A stretch of DNA of 50,104 nt from Lentisphaeria bacterium (lineage in GTDB: Bacteria > Verrucomicrobiota > Lentisphaeria > Victivallales > UBA1829), in NCBI GenBank assembly GCA_017503375.1, contig JAFVTF010000062.1, positions 1-50,104 of the forward strand, in the 5' to 3' direction. The notes beneath the pieces were generated by a model. It was not told the DNA's origin. It saw only the letters and a program-made list of their open reading frames with translations, and searched no databases. How positions within the stretch are numbered: position 1 is the stretch's first letter; each line of letters begins with the position of its first letter. A program made the translations under genes and the position numbers. Positions 1-7,538 of the stretch are shown piece after piece.

Positions 1-273
1 AGATAAGCCGCCAACAAATGCAGAAGCGGCTGCGATCCCGAGCAAAAGACAAATCCACTTGTTGATCGGGATCAGCATTATAAAACCAATGCAAAAGGGA
101 ATGATAAAAGCATAAACACAGTACCACCAGGTATTCTTTTTGCATTTGGTCGCAATAAGAAATGTTTTCCCGGACCGCTTGCTTTTGCAAAGGGAATAAG
201 TTGCCATAAGTCTTTGCAGATCATCAAAATCCTCTTCTGCGAAAAGCCTCCGATTCAATTTTATATCTATCAT
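1..273 (-). CDS. partial small membrane protein, runs off the left edge
   Basis: Reading the minus strand from the ATG at 273 gives 91 open codons with no stop before the window edge, so the 3' end is missing. The first ~45 residues are polar and basic. Two hydrophobic stretches follow, at about residues 49-70 and 73-90 (TWWYCVYAFIIPFCIGF and WICLLLGIAAASAFVGG), which suggests an inner-membrane protein with a short cytoplasmic head. A GGGAG ribosome site lies 8 nt before the ATG, and a good promoter (TTGTAA-17-TATAAT) lies at 318-346. I do not recognise a family. It is read in the same direction as the PHP gene but has its own promoter, so it is probably a separate unit. Confidence 0.6.
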   Translation of the reverse strand, partial: MIDIKLNRRLFAEEDFDDLQRLMATYSLCKSKRSGKTFLIATKCKKNTWWYCVYAFIIPFCIGFIMLIPINKWICLLLGIAAASAFVGGLS

Positions 274-317
274 GGAATCATCTCCCGGATGTTTTACCGT
301 TTCATGTCTTCTTCAAT

Positions 318-346
318 ATTATACCACAAACAGATCATTATTACAA
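318..346 (-). promoter_or_regulatory. sigma70-type promoter for the partial membrane protein
   Basis: On the minus strand the -35 TTGTAA (341-346) and -10 TATAAT (318-323) are 17 bp apart, about 45 bp before the ATG at 273. Confidence 0.6.
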
Positions 347-370
347 GTAAAATGAAAAGAAAAGTCTGTA

Positions 371-407
371 GGGACTGTAGCAAAATTTCAGGTTTTGCAA
401 CAGCCCC
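371..407. repeat. imperfect hairpin whose right arm and flank form a 25-bp repeat shared with 49968-49992
   Basis: GGGACTGTAGCAAAA (371-385) pairs with TTTTGCAACAGCCCC (393-407) with two mismatches. Bases 383-407 are exactly the reverse complement of 49968-49992 (25/25). The hairpin lies downstream of the PHP gene and could also act as its weak terminator. The CTGTTGCAAAA core resembles IS6-type terminal repeats, but no transposase is adjacent. Confidence 0.55.
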
Positions 408-426
408 CGTAATAAAAATTTCTGTG

Positions 427-454
427 TTTTTCCGTGATTTCCGTGGTTCCCCCA
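427..454. repeat. dispersed CCGTG-rich intergenic repeat, copy 1
   Basis: The run TTTCCGTGATTTCCGTGG then TTCCCCCA recurs in expanded form at about 26697-26731. Both copies are intergenic and just downstream of a minus-strand gene. Function unknown. Confidence 0.4.
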
Positions 455-460
455 CATAGA

Positions 461-1321
461 TCATTCAAAGAAATATTTGATATCACTGTCTTTGAAACCG
501 TAGGAATCCAGAATCAGTTCTGCGGCAGAGAACATATATTTGTCATAATGAGCAGAGTGCTGGTCAGAGCCGATCGTGAATTTGACACCCGCTTCACGCC
601 ATTGTGCAAGCAGATTCCAATAATATTTTAAAGCCTTTTCCGGAGCGGCGGGCGATAACATGACAGCCAGATTGATTTCAGCACATTTTCTGTGCTTGAG
701 CAATGCTTCCAGCAGTTTGTCGTTGTACTCCTGCGGAATATTCAGAATTGCATTGTAATCAATATGTTCTCTGTCGCGGTATTTATACCAGTTTCCGACA
801 GCCATCTCGATTGCATCCCAGGGATGCGCCAGAATATCTACAAGGGGATTTTCAATCAGATACATCTGCTGACGGAAAAAGTCTTCATAAGCCTCTTCCG
901 GTTTGGAATAGAGCGGCCAGTGAACCCCGCCGATCACATATTCGATCCCAAGTCTGTCGATATCTTCTTTTGAGATTCCGATACAAACCGGACTGTCTGA
1001 AGGTCCCTGTTCAAAACGAATCCCATAAACCGGATCGTCAAACGTGCAGGTATAATCTCCGGCTGCAATTTTATCCCGTTCCCATCCGGAAATTCCGCTG
1101 ATCTCGATTCCGAAGTGAAAGTTTTTCGGACGGTCATAGCAGAGGAAATCATTTCTCGCGCCCTGAATATCGCAGAGATTGTATTGCGTATGCAGATGAT
1201 CGCTTATACCGAACTCAGTCATGCCGAGATCAGTCATTTCTTTCTGAATATCATTCAGCGTTGCACAAGCGGAATCACAGGAGTGCGCGGAATGAATATG
1301 AAGGTTCTGTCTGATTTTCAT
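461..1321 (-). CDS. PHP-domain metal-dependent phosphoesterase (histidinol-phosphatase-like)
   Basis: This 286-residue protein has the full set of PHP metal ligands: H8 and H10 in LHIHS, D41-H42 in GISDHLH, E73 in FGIEI, H134 in GGVHW, H166 in ILAHPWD, and D253 and H255 in GSDQHS. PHP proteins hydrolyse phosphoesters with a trinuclear metal site. Here the protein has no signal peptide and is cytoplasmic. It lies 9 nt behind a secreted esterase gene, so it is probably co-transcribed with it. In that context a sugar-phosphate or organophosphate substrate is more likely than histidinol phosphate, because no his gene is nearby. An AAGGA site lies 6 nt before the ATG. The family is clear; the substrate is not known. 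Confidence 0.85.
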   Translation of the reverse strand: MKIRQNLHIHSAHSCDSACATLNDIQKEMTDLGMTEFGISDHLHTQYNLCDIQGARNDFLCYDRPKNFHFGIEISGISGWERDKIAAGDYTCTFDDPVYGIRFEQGPSDSPVCIGISKEDIDRLGIEYVIGGVHWPLYSKPEEAYEDFFRQQMYLIENPLVDILAHPWDAIEMAVGNWYKYRDREHIDYNAILNIPQEYNDKLLEALLKHRKCAEINLAVMLSPAAPEKALKYYWNLLAQWREAGVKFTIGSDQHSAHYDKYMFSAAELILDSYGFKDSDIKYFFE

Positions 1322-1330
1322 AGAAAATCC

Positions 1331-2677
1331 TTATTTCTTTTTGGTTGTCCAAGTGATGATTTCCGGGTTCGGTTGAACGTAACCGTGGCTGCTGTTCTGA
1401 TACCAATGGATCGTTTTATTCGGAGTTGCAAGATTCAGATAACTGATTGCCAGACCGGAGGGAGGACAGATATAATCGCCCAATCCGGCGCGGGTGATAA
1501 TGACTTCGGCTTTCTTGACCCGTTTCGCCATGAAGACGGGATCATAATAATCAAGGCCGGAGACATATTTGATTCTCCATCCGCCGGAAAGACGCTGTTT
1601 CTTTTCTGTTCCTGCAAGATCGCAGCACCAGGTGATGGAAGGCTTTGCGACAGTGACATCCGGATCAAGTGCAACTGCCCACATGGTCTGGAGTCCGCCC
1701 TGACTGCCGCCTTGAACGGTCAAATCTTTTCCGTTCCACTCCGGCAATGTTTTGGCATATTCCATAGCCCGGAGATTTCTCAGAGCCATACCGTTGAAAA
1801 ATGCGGTTTCCGGATTCTTGTTTTCTTCCGGATTGAAGGCATAAGAGTATTTTTCCGTACGGATGGACTGGAAGAATTTTGTGTAATATTCCGGTTCCCG
1901 TCCGAGTTCCTGTCCGTGAGCATTGATATAAAATGCGATTCTTCCGTTCACAGGATTGGGGATTCCCTGCCTGGATGCAGAGTAACCGAAAAATGTGAAC
2001 TGAAGCGGCAGGGATTTCGGTTTTGCATTTTTGGGGATCGTCATATATCCGGTTGCCGGACGGGGAGCAACGCAGGGAATGGAAAGAGAATAGACATAAC
2101 CGTTTTCGGTTTCTCTCACCAGTTTTTTCTGAACTTTTCCGGCGAAGGGGACTTCAGCCAGACGTTTTTTCTGTTTTGCCCAGAATTCATCGAAATCAGC
2201 GGGTTCTCCGCAATCGGTCAGCTTTTCCGGCTGAACTGCGGTTCCGCAAAAGGCTGAAACATTTCTTTTATAAGTTCTTCCGTTTGCGTGGACATACTGA
2301 TAGTAAACAGCTTTGTTCTTTGCATCTCTGAGGTGCACGTTGATACTGACGAAGCCCGGTTTATCGAGGGAGGTCTTTATGACCAGCGGTTTATCTGCGG
2401 GAGCTGATCCGCTGAATTTTTTATTGTCATCGCCCTGCCGGATATAACTGAATGTCCAGTTGCCGGGTTTATCTTTGCCCGTATGAAGGGTGATGGTATA
2501 AACCATTTCTTCGCCCGGCTGATAGGAAAGGGGGGATTTATTTGTTTTGCAGATGAAATAAACGTCTTTCAGTTCTTCCGGTTTCAATTCAGAGAGCTGT
2601 TTGCTTTCTGCTGCGATGCAGGGTTGAACAAATAAAGCCGACAAAGCCAGTACTGTTCCGAAAAAGAGAGTTTTCAT
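1331..2677 (-). CDS. secreted acetyl xylan esterase-like alpha/beta hydrolase (AXE1 type)
   Basis: The 448-residue product starts with a signal peptide ending near residue 23 (CIAA-ES). An Ig-like region follows (about 35-145), then an AXE1/cephalosporin-C deacetylase-type domain (about 155-445). The catalytic triad is visible as S325 in GGSQGG, D401 in GLGDY and H431 in SSHGY. Such enzymes remove acetyl groups from polysaccharides or oligosaccharides, here in the periplasm or outside the cell. An AGGAG site lies 8 nt before the ATG. A strong promoter (2714-2742) and the dispersed hairpin element (2793-2895) lie upstream. It is the first gene of a two-gene operon with the PHP phosphoesterase. 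The fold assignment is firm; the acetyl-xylan substrate is by family only. Confidence 0.85.
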   Translation of the reverse strand: MKTLFFGTVLALSALFVQPCIAAESKQLSELKPEELKDVYFICKTNKSPLSYQPGEEMVYTITLHTGKDKPGNWTFSYIRQGDDNKKFSGSAPADKPLVIKTSLDKPGFVSINVHLRDAKNKAVYYQYVHANGRTYKRNVSAFCGTAVQPEKLTDCGEPADFDEFWAKQKKRLAEVPFAGKVQKKLVRETENGYVYSLSIPCVAPRPATGYMTIPKNAKPKSLPLQFTFFGYSASRQGIPNPVNGRIAFYINAHGQELGREPEYYTKFFQSIRTEKYSYAFNPEENKNPETAFFNGMALRNLRAMEYAKTLPEWNGKDLTVQGGSQGGLQTMWAVALDPDVTVAKPSITWCCDLAGTEKKQRLSGGWRIKYVSGLDYYDPVFMAKRVKKAEVIITRAGLGDYICPPSGLAISYLNLATPNKTIHWYQNSSHGYVQPNPEIITWTTKKK

Positions 2678-2713
2678 TGATGTTTCTCCTGATAAATGTT
2701 GAATTTGATAGAG

Positions 2714-2742
2714 AATATATCATTTCATCCTTAAAAAATCAA
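2714..2742 (-). promoter_or_regulatory. sigma70-type promoter for the esterase-PHP operon
   Basis: On the minus strand, -35 TTGATT (2737-2742), a 17-bp spacer and -10 TATATT (2714-2719). Confidence 0.65.
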
Positions 2743-2792
2743 GCCTATTCAAGAGAAACATTGGTTTTATTTTCATTTCTGTTTGAAAAAAT

Positions 2793-2895
2793 AGCACTGT
2801 TCTTAATACATAAATTTTCTTACTGTTTTAACTTTGAAAGATGGCATTTTGATTTTTGCGAATGCAAAAATCGGAATGCCGCAAAAAGGTTTGAA
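2793..2895 (-). repeat. dispersed hairpin element, copy A (degenerate)
   Basis: The core is a 17-bp imperfect palindrome (2843-2859 with 2864-2880, loop GAAT), flanked by TTTAACTTT on one side and GCAAAAAGGTTTG on the other. The same modules recur at 26592-26685 and 35943-36049. Oriented as the minus strand, the element ends 50 bp before the -35 of the esterase promoter. It fills most of the 321-bp gap between the esterase and the Gfo/Idh gene, together with the hairpin at 2911-2961. Confidence 0.6.
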
Positions 2896-2910
2896 AAAGG
2901 AAGATGGGGT

Positions 2911-2961
2911 TCGGGGAAGAAGGAAAAAAATTTCCTCAAAATTTTTTCCCTTCTTCCCCGA
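2911..2961 (-). terminator. long palindrome after the Gfo/Idh gene, probable bidirectional terminator
   Basis: Bases 2911-2933 pair with 2939-2961 (22 of 23 positions) around a 5-nt loop CCTCA. The stem carries A-runs and T-runs, so both strands end in a U-rich arm. It starts 38 bp past the stop codon of the oxidoreductase. Confidence 0.65.
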
Positions 2962-2998
2962 TCACAAAATACCCTTTCCCGGGAACAGAATCGAAAAA

Positions 2999-4075
2999 TT
3001 ACAGTTCTGCCGGGATAACGGTTCTTTTTTCTTTTCCGCTGAGTTCGATAGCTTCTGCCAAAGCCTGAACACGGGCGGCAACATGCAAATCAGATTCCGG
3101 CGGTATCCCATCTCTGACCATTCTGACAAAATTGAACATGATGTTTTCATTTGCCTGCGGGAGAGCTGTATTGAAATTGATGATTTGCGGCAGACAGAAA
3201 CTTTCGTATGAGGAATTGAACTTTCCGAAATCTTTTGCGTGTTCCGGATCAGCTCCAACCTGTGATGTCCTGAATCTCGGACGATGGTAAATTTCCAGAT
3301 TGTTCTGTCCGCAATTCATTTTGATACTGTAATTTTCAAAATGGAATCTGTACGTGAATTCAGTGTAATAAACCATGCTGGAATAGTGAAATCTTCCGTT
3401 TGCTCCATTTTCAAATTCAATATTTGAGATGAGATCATCCGGGCTGGGGTAGGGACGGTCAAAGATTTTCAGGACTCTTGAAGAGACTTCTTTCACATTC
3501 CCGCCGACCAGCAGCATGATATCAAGCAGATGACAGCAATGGAAGGGAATTTGAGAAACTTTCAGACGGAAATTGTCGGGCTGATGATACAGATTGTAAT
3601 TCATTTCCGTATCCCCGTGATGGAACCAGTTGCAATCAATGCAAATCAGTTTTCCCGGTTCATTCTGCTTGATAAAATCCAGCATTGCAATTGATTCCGG
3701 CAAATATCTCCGCATGAACCCGACTTGAACGGGTGTGTGATATTTATCAGCCAGTTCAGCCAATTCCCGGACTTCACGGGTGGAAAACGACACCGGTTTT
3801 TCCACGAAAACAGGTTTTCCAGCCGGAATCACTTTCCGCAATGCCTCTGCATGATCGAATGGGGAAAGACTGATCATGAACGCATCTACTTCCGGATTTT
3901 CAACCAATTCTTCCGGTGTCCGGCAGATTTTCCCGCCGAATGTTTCAGAGAGAGATTCAGAAGCTTTCAGATTCAAATCATAAACAGATTCAACACAATA
4001 AAACTGATCCTGAATCAATGAATTCAAAAGCGCACGAGTCCGGTTTCCGGCTCCGTAAAGACCTAATCTTATCAT
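2999..4075 (-). CDS. Gfo/Idh/MocA-family NAD(P)-dependent oxidoreductase
   Basis: The 358-residue protein has an N-terminal Rossmann fold (GLYGAGNR at residues 5-12) and the EKP motif of the family (E92-K93-P94), followed by the C-terminal alpha/beta domain (HHGDTEMNYNL, HCCHLLDIM). These enzymes oxidise or reduce sugars, inositols and sugar acids with NAD(P). There is no signal peptide, so it acts in the cytoplasm. An AGGAGG site lies before the ATG at 4075. The promoter at 4103-4130 carries the palindrome TTGTACGGTACAA over its -10, so repression by a dimeric regulator is likely. It is a single-gene unit closed by the hairpin at 2911-2961. The substrate cannot be read from the sequence. Confidence 0.88.
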   Translation of the reverse strand: MIRLGLYGAGNRTRALLNSLIQDQFYCVESVYDLNLKASESLSETFGGKICRTPEELVENPEVDAFMISLSPFDHAEALRKVIPAGKPVFVEKPVSFSTREVRELAELADKYHTPVQVGFMRRYLPESIAMLDFIKQNEPGKLICIDCNWFHHGDTEMNYNLYHQPDNFRLKVSQIPFHCCHLLDIMLLVGGNVKEVSSRVLKIFDRPYPSPDDLISNIEFENGANGRFHYSSMVYYTEFTYRFHFENYSIKMNCGQNNLEIYHRPRFRTSQVGADPEHAKDFGKFNSSYESFCLPQIINFNTALPQANENIMFNFVRMVRDGIPPESDLHVAARVQALAEAIELSGKEKRTVIPAEL

Positions 4076-4093
4076 ACGATACCTCCTTTTCAG

Positions 4094-4106
4094 TTGTACG
4101 GTACAA
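4094..4106. promoter_or_regulatory. palindromic operator TTGTACGGTACAA over the Gfo/Idh promoter
   Basis: A perfect 13-bp palindrome with a single central base overlaps the -10 TATTGT (4103-4108, minus strand). The -35 TTGAAA lies at 4125-4130 with a 16-bp spacer. The position fits a repressor site. The cognate regulator is unknown. Confidence 0.55.
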
Positions 4107-4130
4107 TAGCATATCCTGCCGATTTTTCAA
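4103..4130 (-). promoter_or_regulatory. promoter for the Gfo/Idh gene at 2999-4075
   Basis: On the minus strand, TTGAAA (4125-4130), a 16-bp spacer and TATTGT (4103-4108), about 28 bp before the start codon. Confidence 0.5.
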
Positions 4131-4170
4131 TATCGGACTGCGTTGTTATTTTGAAAAAAAACAGCACAGA

Positions 4171-4944
4171 TTACGGCATTCTGGGGCTGTCCTGATTTTC
4201 CCGGTTCCAGGGCAAAGTGTTATCCTTTGTAGCTCCGCCTCCGGCATAATCAGCGTAGCAGAAATAATGAGAGGTTTTTGTAGAAACGCCTCCGGTAAAG
4301 TTTGCCATATTGGAACGGAGCTGGGAACCGGACCACCGTACTTTCAGATCACTGTCCGGAATAACTCCGTCATCACCCGGTTTTGCACTGGAATGTCTCC
4401 AGGCAATATCATTTGATTTGAATGCCGCATAGTACCCTTGAATATTCCATCCTTCCGAGAACATCAGACGGTCAGACGGCTGCTTGATTTTTGTCAGTTT
4501 CAAGGCAAACTTCAAATATCCCTCCGTCAGACTGGAATGGAAACCGTTGATACCGTAGGATAATTTGGTATTGTAAAGCTGATCTCTGCTTTGAGAAGAA
4601 CTTGGACAGTGAAAGAGATAAGCACCTTTCATGTGAGTGCTCCACCCCATGAGCTCAGTATTGTAAATGTAAGGATAAACCAGAGAAACCCAGGTGTATT
4701 TCACTGTTGCTGTTGTATCTGCAACGGTGGGAAGATAATCGTTATTATCACCGGAATAAACCAGCGTGGTAAGAGCAATTTGCTTCATATTGCCGATACA
4801 GGAGGTGGTTCTTGCTTTTTCTCTGGATTGGTTCAGTGCAGGCAGGAGCATTCCGGCAAGAATTGCAATGATCGCAATTACAACAAGCAGTTCAATCAGC
4901 GTAAAAACGCACTTCTTTTTGAAAGCTGGAGTGATTTTTTTCAT
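4171..4944 (-). CDS. pseudopilin-like protein with prepilin N-terminal methylation motif
   Basis: The 257-residue product has a short basic leader, then [18 protein letters not shown] and a long hydrophobic helix (about residues 14-38), and then a globular C-terminal part with conserved Cys and Trp residues. That is the type IV prepilin/type II secretion pseudopilin architecture. The residue before the cleavage-site Phe is Val instead of the usual Gly. The H-x9-DG tail motif seen in the other two pseudopilins here is not obvious. It lies 23 nt behind the DUF4838 gene and probably shares its transcript, so it may help display or export that protein. Role inferred, not known. Confidence 0.8.
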   Translation of the reverse strand: MKKITPAFKKKCVFTLIELLVVIAIIAILAGMLLPALNQSREKARTTSCIGNMKQIALTTLVYSGDNNDYLPTVADTTATVKYTWVSLVYPYIYNTELMGWSTHMKGAYLFHCPSSSQSRDQLYNTKLSYGINGFHSSLTEGYLKFALKLTKIKQPSDRLMFSEGWNIQGYYAAFKSNDIAWRHSSAKPGDDGVIPDSDLKVRWSGSQLRSNMANFTGGVSTKTSHYFCYADYAGGGATKDNTLPWNRENQDSPRMP

Positions 4945-4967
4945 TATTCATTCCTTTCATTTCAGAT

Positions 4968-7373
4968 TTATTTTTCAATTTCGTAAAGTCTGATGTCATC
5001 AATATATACCAGTGCTTTCAGCGGGAAAGATCTGAGCGCAAGGTAAGCCTTGACTCCATTGGAATCCTTTCTTGTCTGACAGAAAGCTGTAATGGTATGC
5101 CATTTTCCCGGCTGGAATTTCTGCGGAACCTGCTGTTTGTAAGCCTGATTTCTTCCATTTTTTGCAGGATATACAGCAAACTCAAGAAAACTTTCCGGGA
5201 AACTTTCCGGCATGAAAAATTTCAATGTTATCAGATAAAACGTATCCGGTTTTGCTTTTTCATTCAGGAAGAGCAATGTATAATCTCCGGGTTTGATCTG
5301 ATAAGACCAATTACCCGTAAATTTATATTGATTGCTTCTGATTCCGCTGTCCTTTCTCCTGTGTCCCGGATAGATTTCAAAAGAGTTTCCTTTTAATGGA
5401 ACTTCAAGATCGCCATTGGAAAACTGATTTTTGAATTTTTCCGGATTTGAAAGGACCTCCGCCGCTTTTGAGACACTTGCAGGCAGTTTTTTATCTTCTG
5501 CAATTTTCTTGAATTCAGATGCAACTGACGGATCTTTCAGAAATTCCGACGCCATGACAAGGTGTGAAATGATCGCATCTGTTCCATCATTGTCAATCGC
5601 CAGCTGCCGCCGGAATGAGACCCGGTAATAATATCCTGCCCAGGAATCTTTTTCCAGTTCTTTGGAAATCTCTCTTTTGATTTTCTGATATGGCAGAATA
5701 GAGGGAATTTCTTTCAGCAGAACCGCAGCCTGAGCCGCAGAAGTGATTTTTCCTTCCGGCGGAATATGTTCTGCAGCATAAAGTTTCATCAGAGCTTCAC
5801 TGTATTCATAAGTATGCAGTATTTTTTGAATCCGGGCTTTCTGAGCCGGAGTTTCCGCTGTTTCCAATGCTTTTTCAAGATAAGATCTGGCTTTTGCAAG
5901 ATCACCTTTTTTCAATCCGTAAATATGAGAAACATCTCCTCCGGTCATATAAGTTGCAGAAGCACTCTTGAACCAGGGTGTTTTCCGGACTTCCGCACCC
6001 TGAAAATAATCTTCCCAGAAATCATAGAATTTTCTGAGATATGGAGCCGCTTTTTCACCTGCTGTTTCAGTGTACCAATGAGCCAGAAGTTTTTCCGGAT
6101 CAGCATTGATATTCCAGAGCAGTTTGTGAAGCAGCCAGATTTTCGGACCTTCTTTTGAATTGAATCCATCACACTGTCCAAAGTAAAAAAGACATCCGTT
6201 CTGATACAGATAACGCAGCATTTTTACGTGCTGTTTCAAATACATCCTGGGCGGGAAGTACGGATATCCCCAACTGTAATCCCAGACCCCAAGTTTTTTT
6301 GCCCGTTTACTCCATGCTGAAATGATATTCTGATGTTTTTTCATGATCGCCGGATCTGTCACAGAATAAAGATCAATGCAAAGAGCGATCATTACATTGT
6401 CCGGCAAATTGAAAGAACACGGTTGGTATACTTGAGAATAGGCCAGCGCCACGATTTGAATATCCGGATATTTTTTTGCAACAGCTTCTGCGACCCGTTT
6501 GACCCATGTAAAATAAACTTCTGAATAATTGTACGGAGCGCCGGAACCATTTATTTTTCCGCACTCTTCACACTCGCAGAAACCGCCGTTGTCATTGATC
6601 GTCAATGAGAGTGATTGCGTTTCCGGTTTTTTTCTCAAATATTCAAAAATATTTTCCACCGCAAGTCTTACCGTTTCCGGATTGGAATAGCATGGCTGCC
6701 AATATAACGCAGGATTTGCCGGAATCTTTTCCAGTTTTTTCCCATTGATCACAGGCCGGATTGCCATCGGATAAGAGTTGTTCTTGTGATATTTTTCTTT
6801 CGGGAAACAATGAATATACTGTTCATGTCCGCAATTTGCCCCGCGTTTCATATAGAACCACGGCTGGGTTCCGGGATTTGAAAGATAGGTGAAACGTCCG
6901 TAAGAAAAAGAAGGTTTTGCTGAATAGTTTTTCCTTGGAATTTTCACGTCTTTTATTGTTCTGTAACTTCTTCCGAGTTTGTCATTGAACAGAAAAGTAA
7001 CACCGGCATACTCTTCGAGAATATAATTCAGAAACCAATACAGAGAACGTTTTGTGCATTTAACTTCCATGGTTCTTGCATCCGGGAACGTATAGGAGAA
7101 ATTGTCTTCTGTTTCCAGTTTATTATCCGGAATGACCCGGAGCAGAATACGGTTTCTATCCGGCTGAACTTTCGGGCTGATGGGTAAGGTTGCGCCGGAA
7201 GATCTGCGAAGTTCAGAGTTGAAATTATACAGCATGATTTTGTATTCTGTGGAAGAAATCTCAAAGCTTGCGGCAGATTTTCCATTTTTTACCAGATAAA
7301 AATCTTCTGCAAAAGTGAAAACATTCATCAGAAACAGACAAAGAATGAATAAGACTTTCCATTTTTGTTTCAT
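4968..7373 (-). CDS. secreted DUF4838 protein, probable glycoside hydrolase, with C-terminal binding module
   Basis: The 801-residue protein begins with a signal peptide (about residues 1-22, FTFA-ED). An N-terminal alpha/beta domain of the kind that precedes the GH20/GH67 barrel follows (about 25-150), then a TIM-barrel region with the DUF4838 hallmark N-D-x-G-G-F-C-E-C-x-x-C (C266, C268, C271). A helical region and a carbohydrate-binding-like jelly roll (about 655-800) close it. The family occurs in polysaccharide-degrading bacteria and is thought to be glycosidase-like; the substrate is unknown. An AAGGAG site lies 11 nt before the ATG. Its promoter (7480-7508) overlaps that of the divergent AraC gene, the likely regulator. 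The pseudopilin is downstream in the same operon. Confidence 0.8.
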   Translation of the reverse strand: MKQKWKVLFILCLFLMNVFTFAEDFYLVKNGKSAASFEISSTEYKIMLYNFNSELRRSSGATLPISPKVQPDRNRILLRVIPDNKLETEDNFSYTFPDARTMEVKCTKRSLYWFLNYILEEYAGVTFLFNDKLGRSYRTIKDVKIPRKNYSAKPSFSYGRFTYLSNPGTQPWFYMKRGANCGHEQYIHCFPKEKYHKNNSYPMAIRPVINGKKLEKIPANPALYWQPCYSNPETVRLAVENIFEYLRKKPETQSLSLTINDNGGFCECEECGKINGSGAPYNYSEVYFTWVKRVAEAVAKKYPDIQIVALAYSQVYQPCSFNLPDNVMIALCIDLYSVTDPAIMKKHQNIISAWSKRAKKLGVWDYSWGYPYFPPRMYLKQHVKMLRYLYQNGCLFYFGQCDGFNSKEGPKIWLLHKLLWNINADPEKLLAHWYTETAGEKAAPYLRKFYDFWEDYFQGAEVRKTPWFKSASATYMTGGDVSHIYGLKKGDLAKARSYLEKALETAETPAQKARIQKILHTYEYSEALMKLYAAEHIPPEGKITSAAQAAVLLKEIPSILPYQKIKREISKELEKDSWAGYYYRVSFRRQLAIDNDGTDAIISHLVMASEFLKDPSVASEFKKIAEDKKLPASVSKAAEVLSNPEKFKNQFSNGDLEVPLKGNSFEIYPGHRRKDSGIRSNQYKFTGNWSYQIKPGDYTLLFLNEKAKPDTFYLITLKFFMPESFPESFLEFAVYPAKNGRNQAYKQQVPQKFQPGKWHTITAFCQTRKDSNGVKAYLALRSFPLKALVYIDDIRLYEIEK

Positions 7374-7418
7374 TTGGATTTGTTCTCCTTTCTCTCATTT
7401 TATTTTTTTTGTTTTGTA

Positions 7419-7449
7419 GTTGAAAATAACTTTTTTTATGATTTTCAAC
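7419..7449. promoter_or_regulatory. inverted repeat GTTGAAAAT-N13-ATTTTCAAC in the DUF4838/AraC divergent region
   Basis: Arms at 7419-7427 and 7441-7449 match perfectly. The site lies between the start of the DUF4838 gene and the overlapping promoters and is a plausible regulator-binding site. It could also form a hairpin in the DUF4838 leader. Confidence 0.4.
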
Positions 7450-7459
7450 GTTACTATAC

Positions 7460-7487
7460 TTGCCTTTTTTGTAAAATACAATATATT
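7460..7487 (+). promoter_or_regulatory. promoter for the AraC gene at 7539, sharing its -10 with the opposing promoter
   Basis: TTGCCT (7460-7465), a 16-bp spacer and TATATT (7482-7487). The -10 lies inside the symmetric AATATATT also used by the minus-strand promoter. Confidence 0.45.
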
Positions 7488-7508
7488 AACATTGCATTAT
7501 CGTGTCAA
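7480..7508 (-). promoter_or_regulatory. strong promoter for the DUF4838-pseudopilin operon
   Basis: On the minus strand, consensus TTGACA (7503-7508), a 17-bp spacer and TATATT (7480-7485). Confidence 0.7.
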
Positions 7509-7538
7509 TGTATATCAATAATAAGGAATCCCGGAAAA

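Noticed and set aside
1115..2257. Long plus-strand open frame of 380 codons
   Set aside because: It lies opposite the esterase and PHP genes, has no ribosome site or known motif, and its Phe/Ser/Arg-rich composition is that of an antisense shadow.
7365..7538. Earlier start for the AraC gene at 7539
   Set aside because: The extra 58 codons cross both divergent promoters, code for a Phe/Tyr-rich stretch unlike any AraC protein, and overlap the DUF4838 start.
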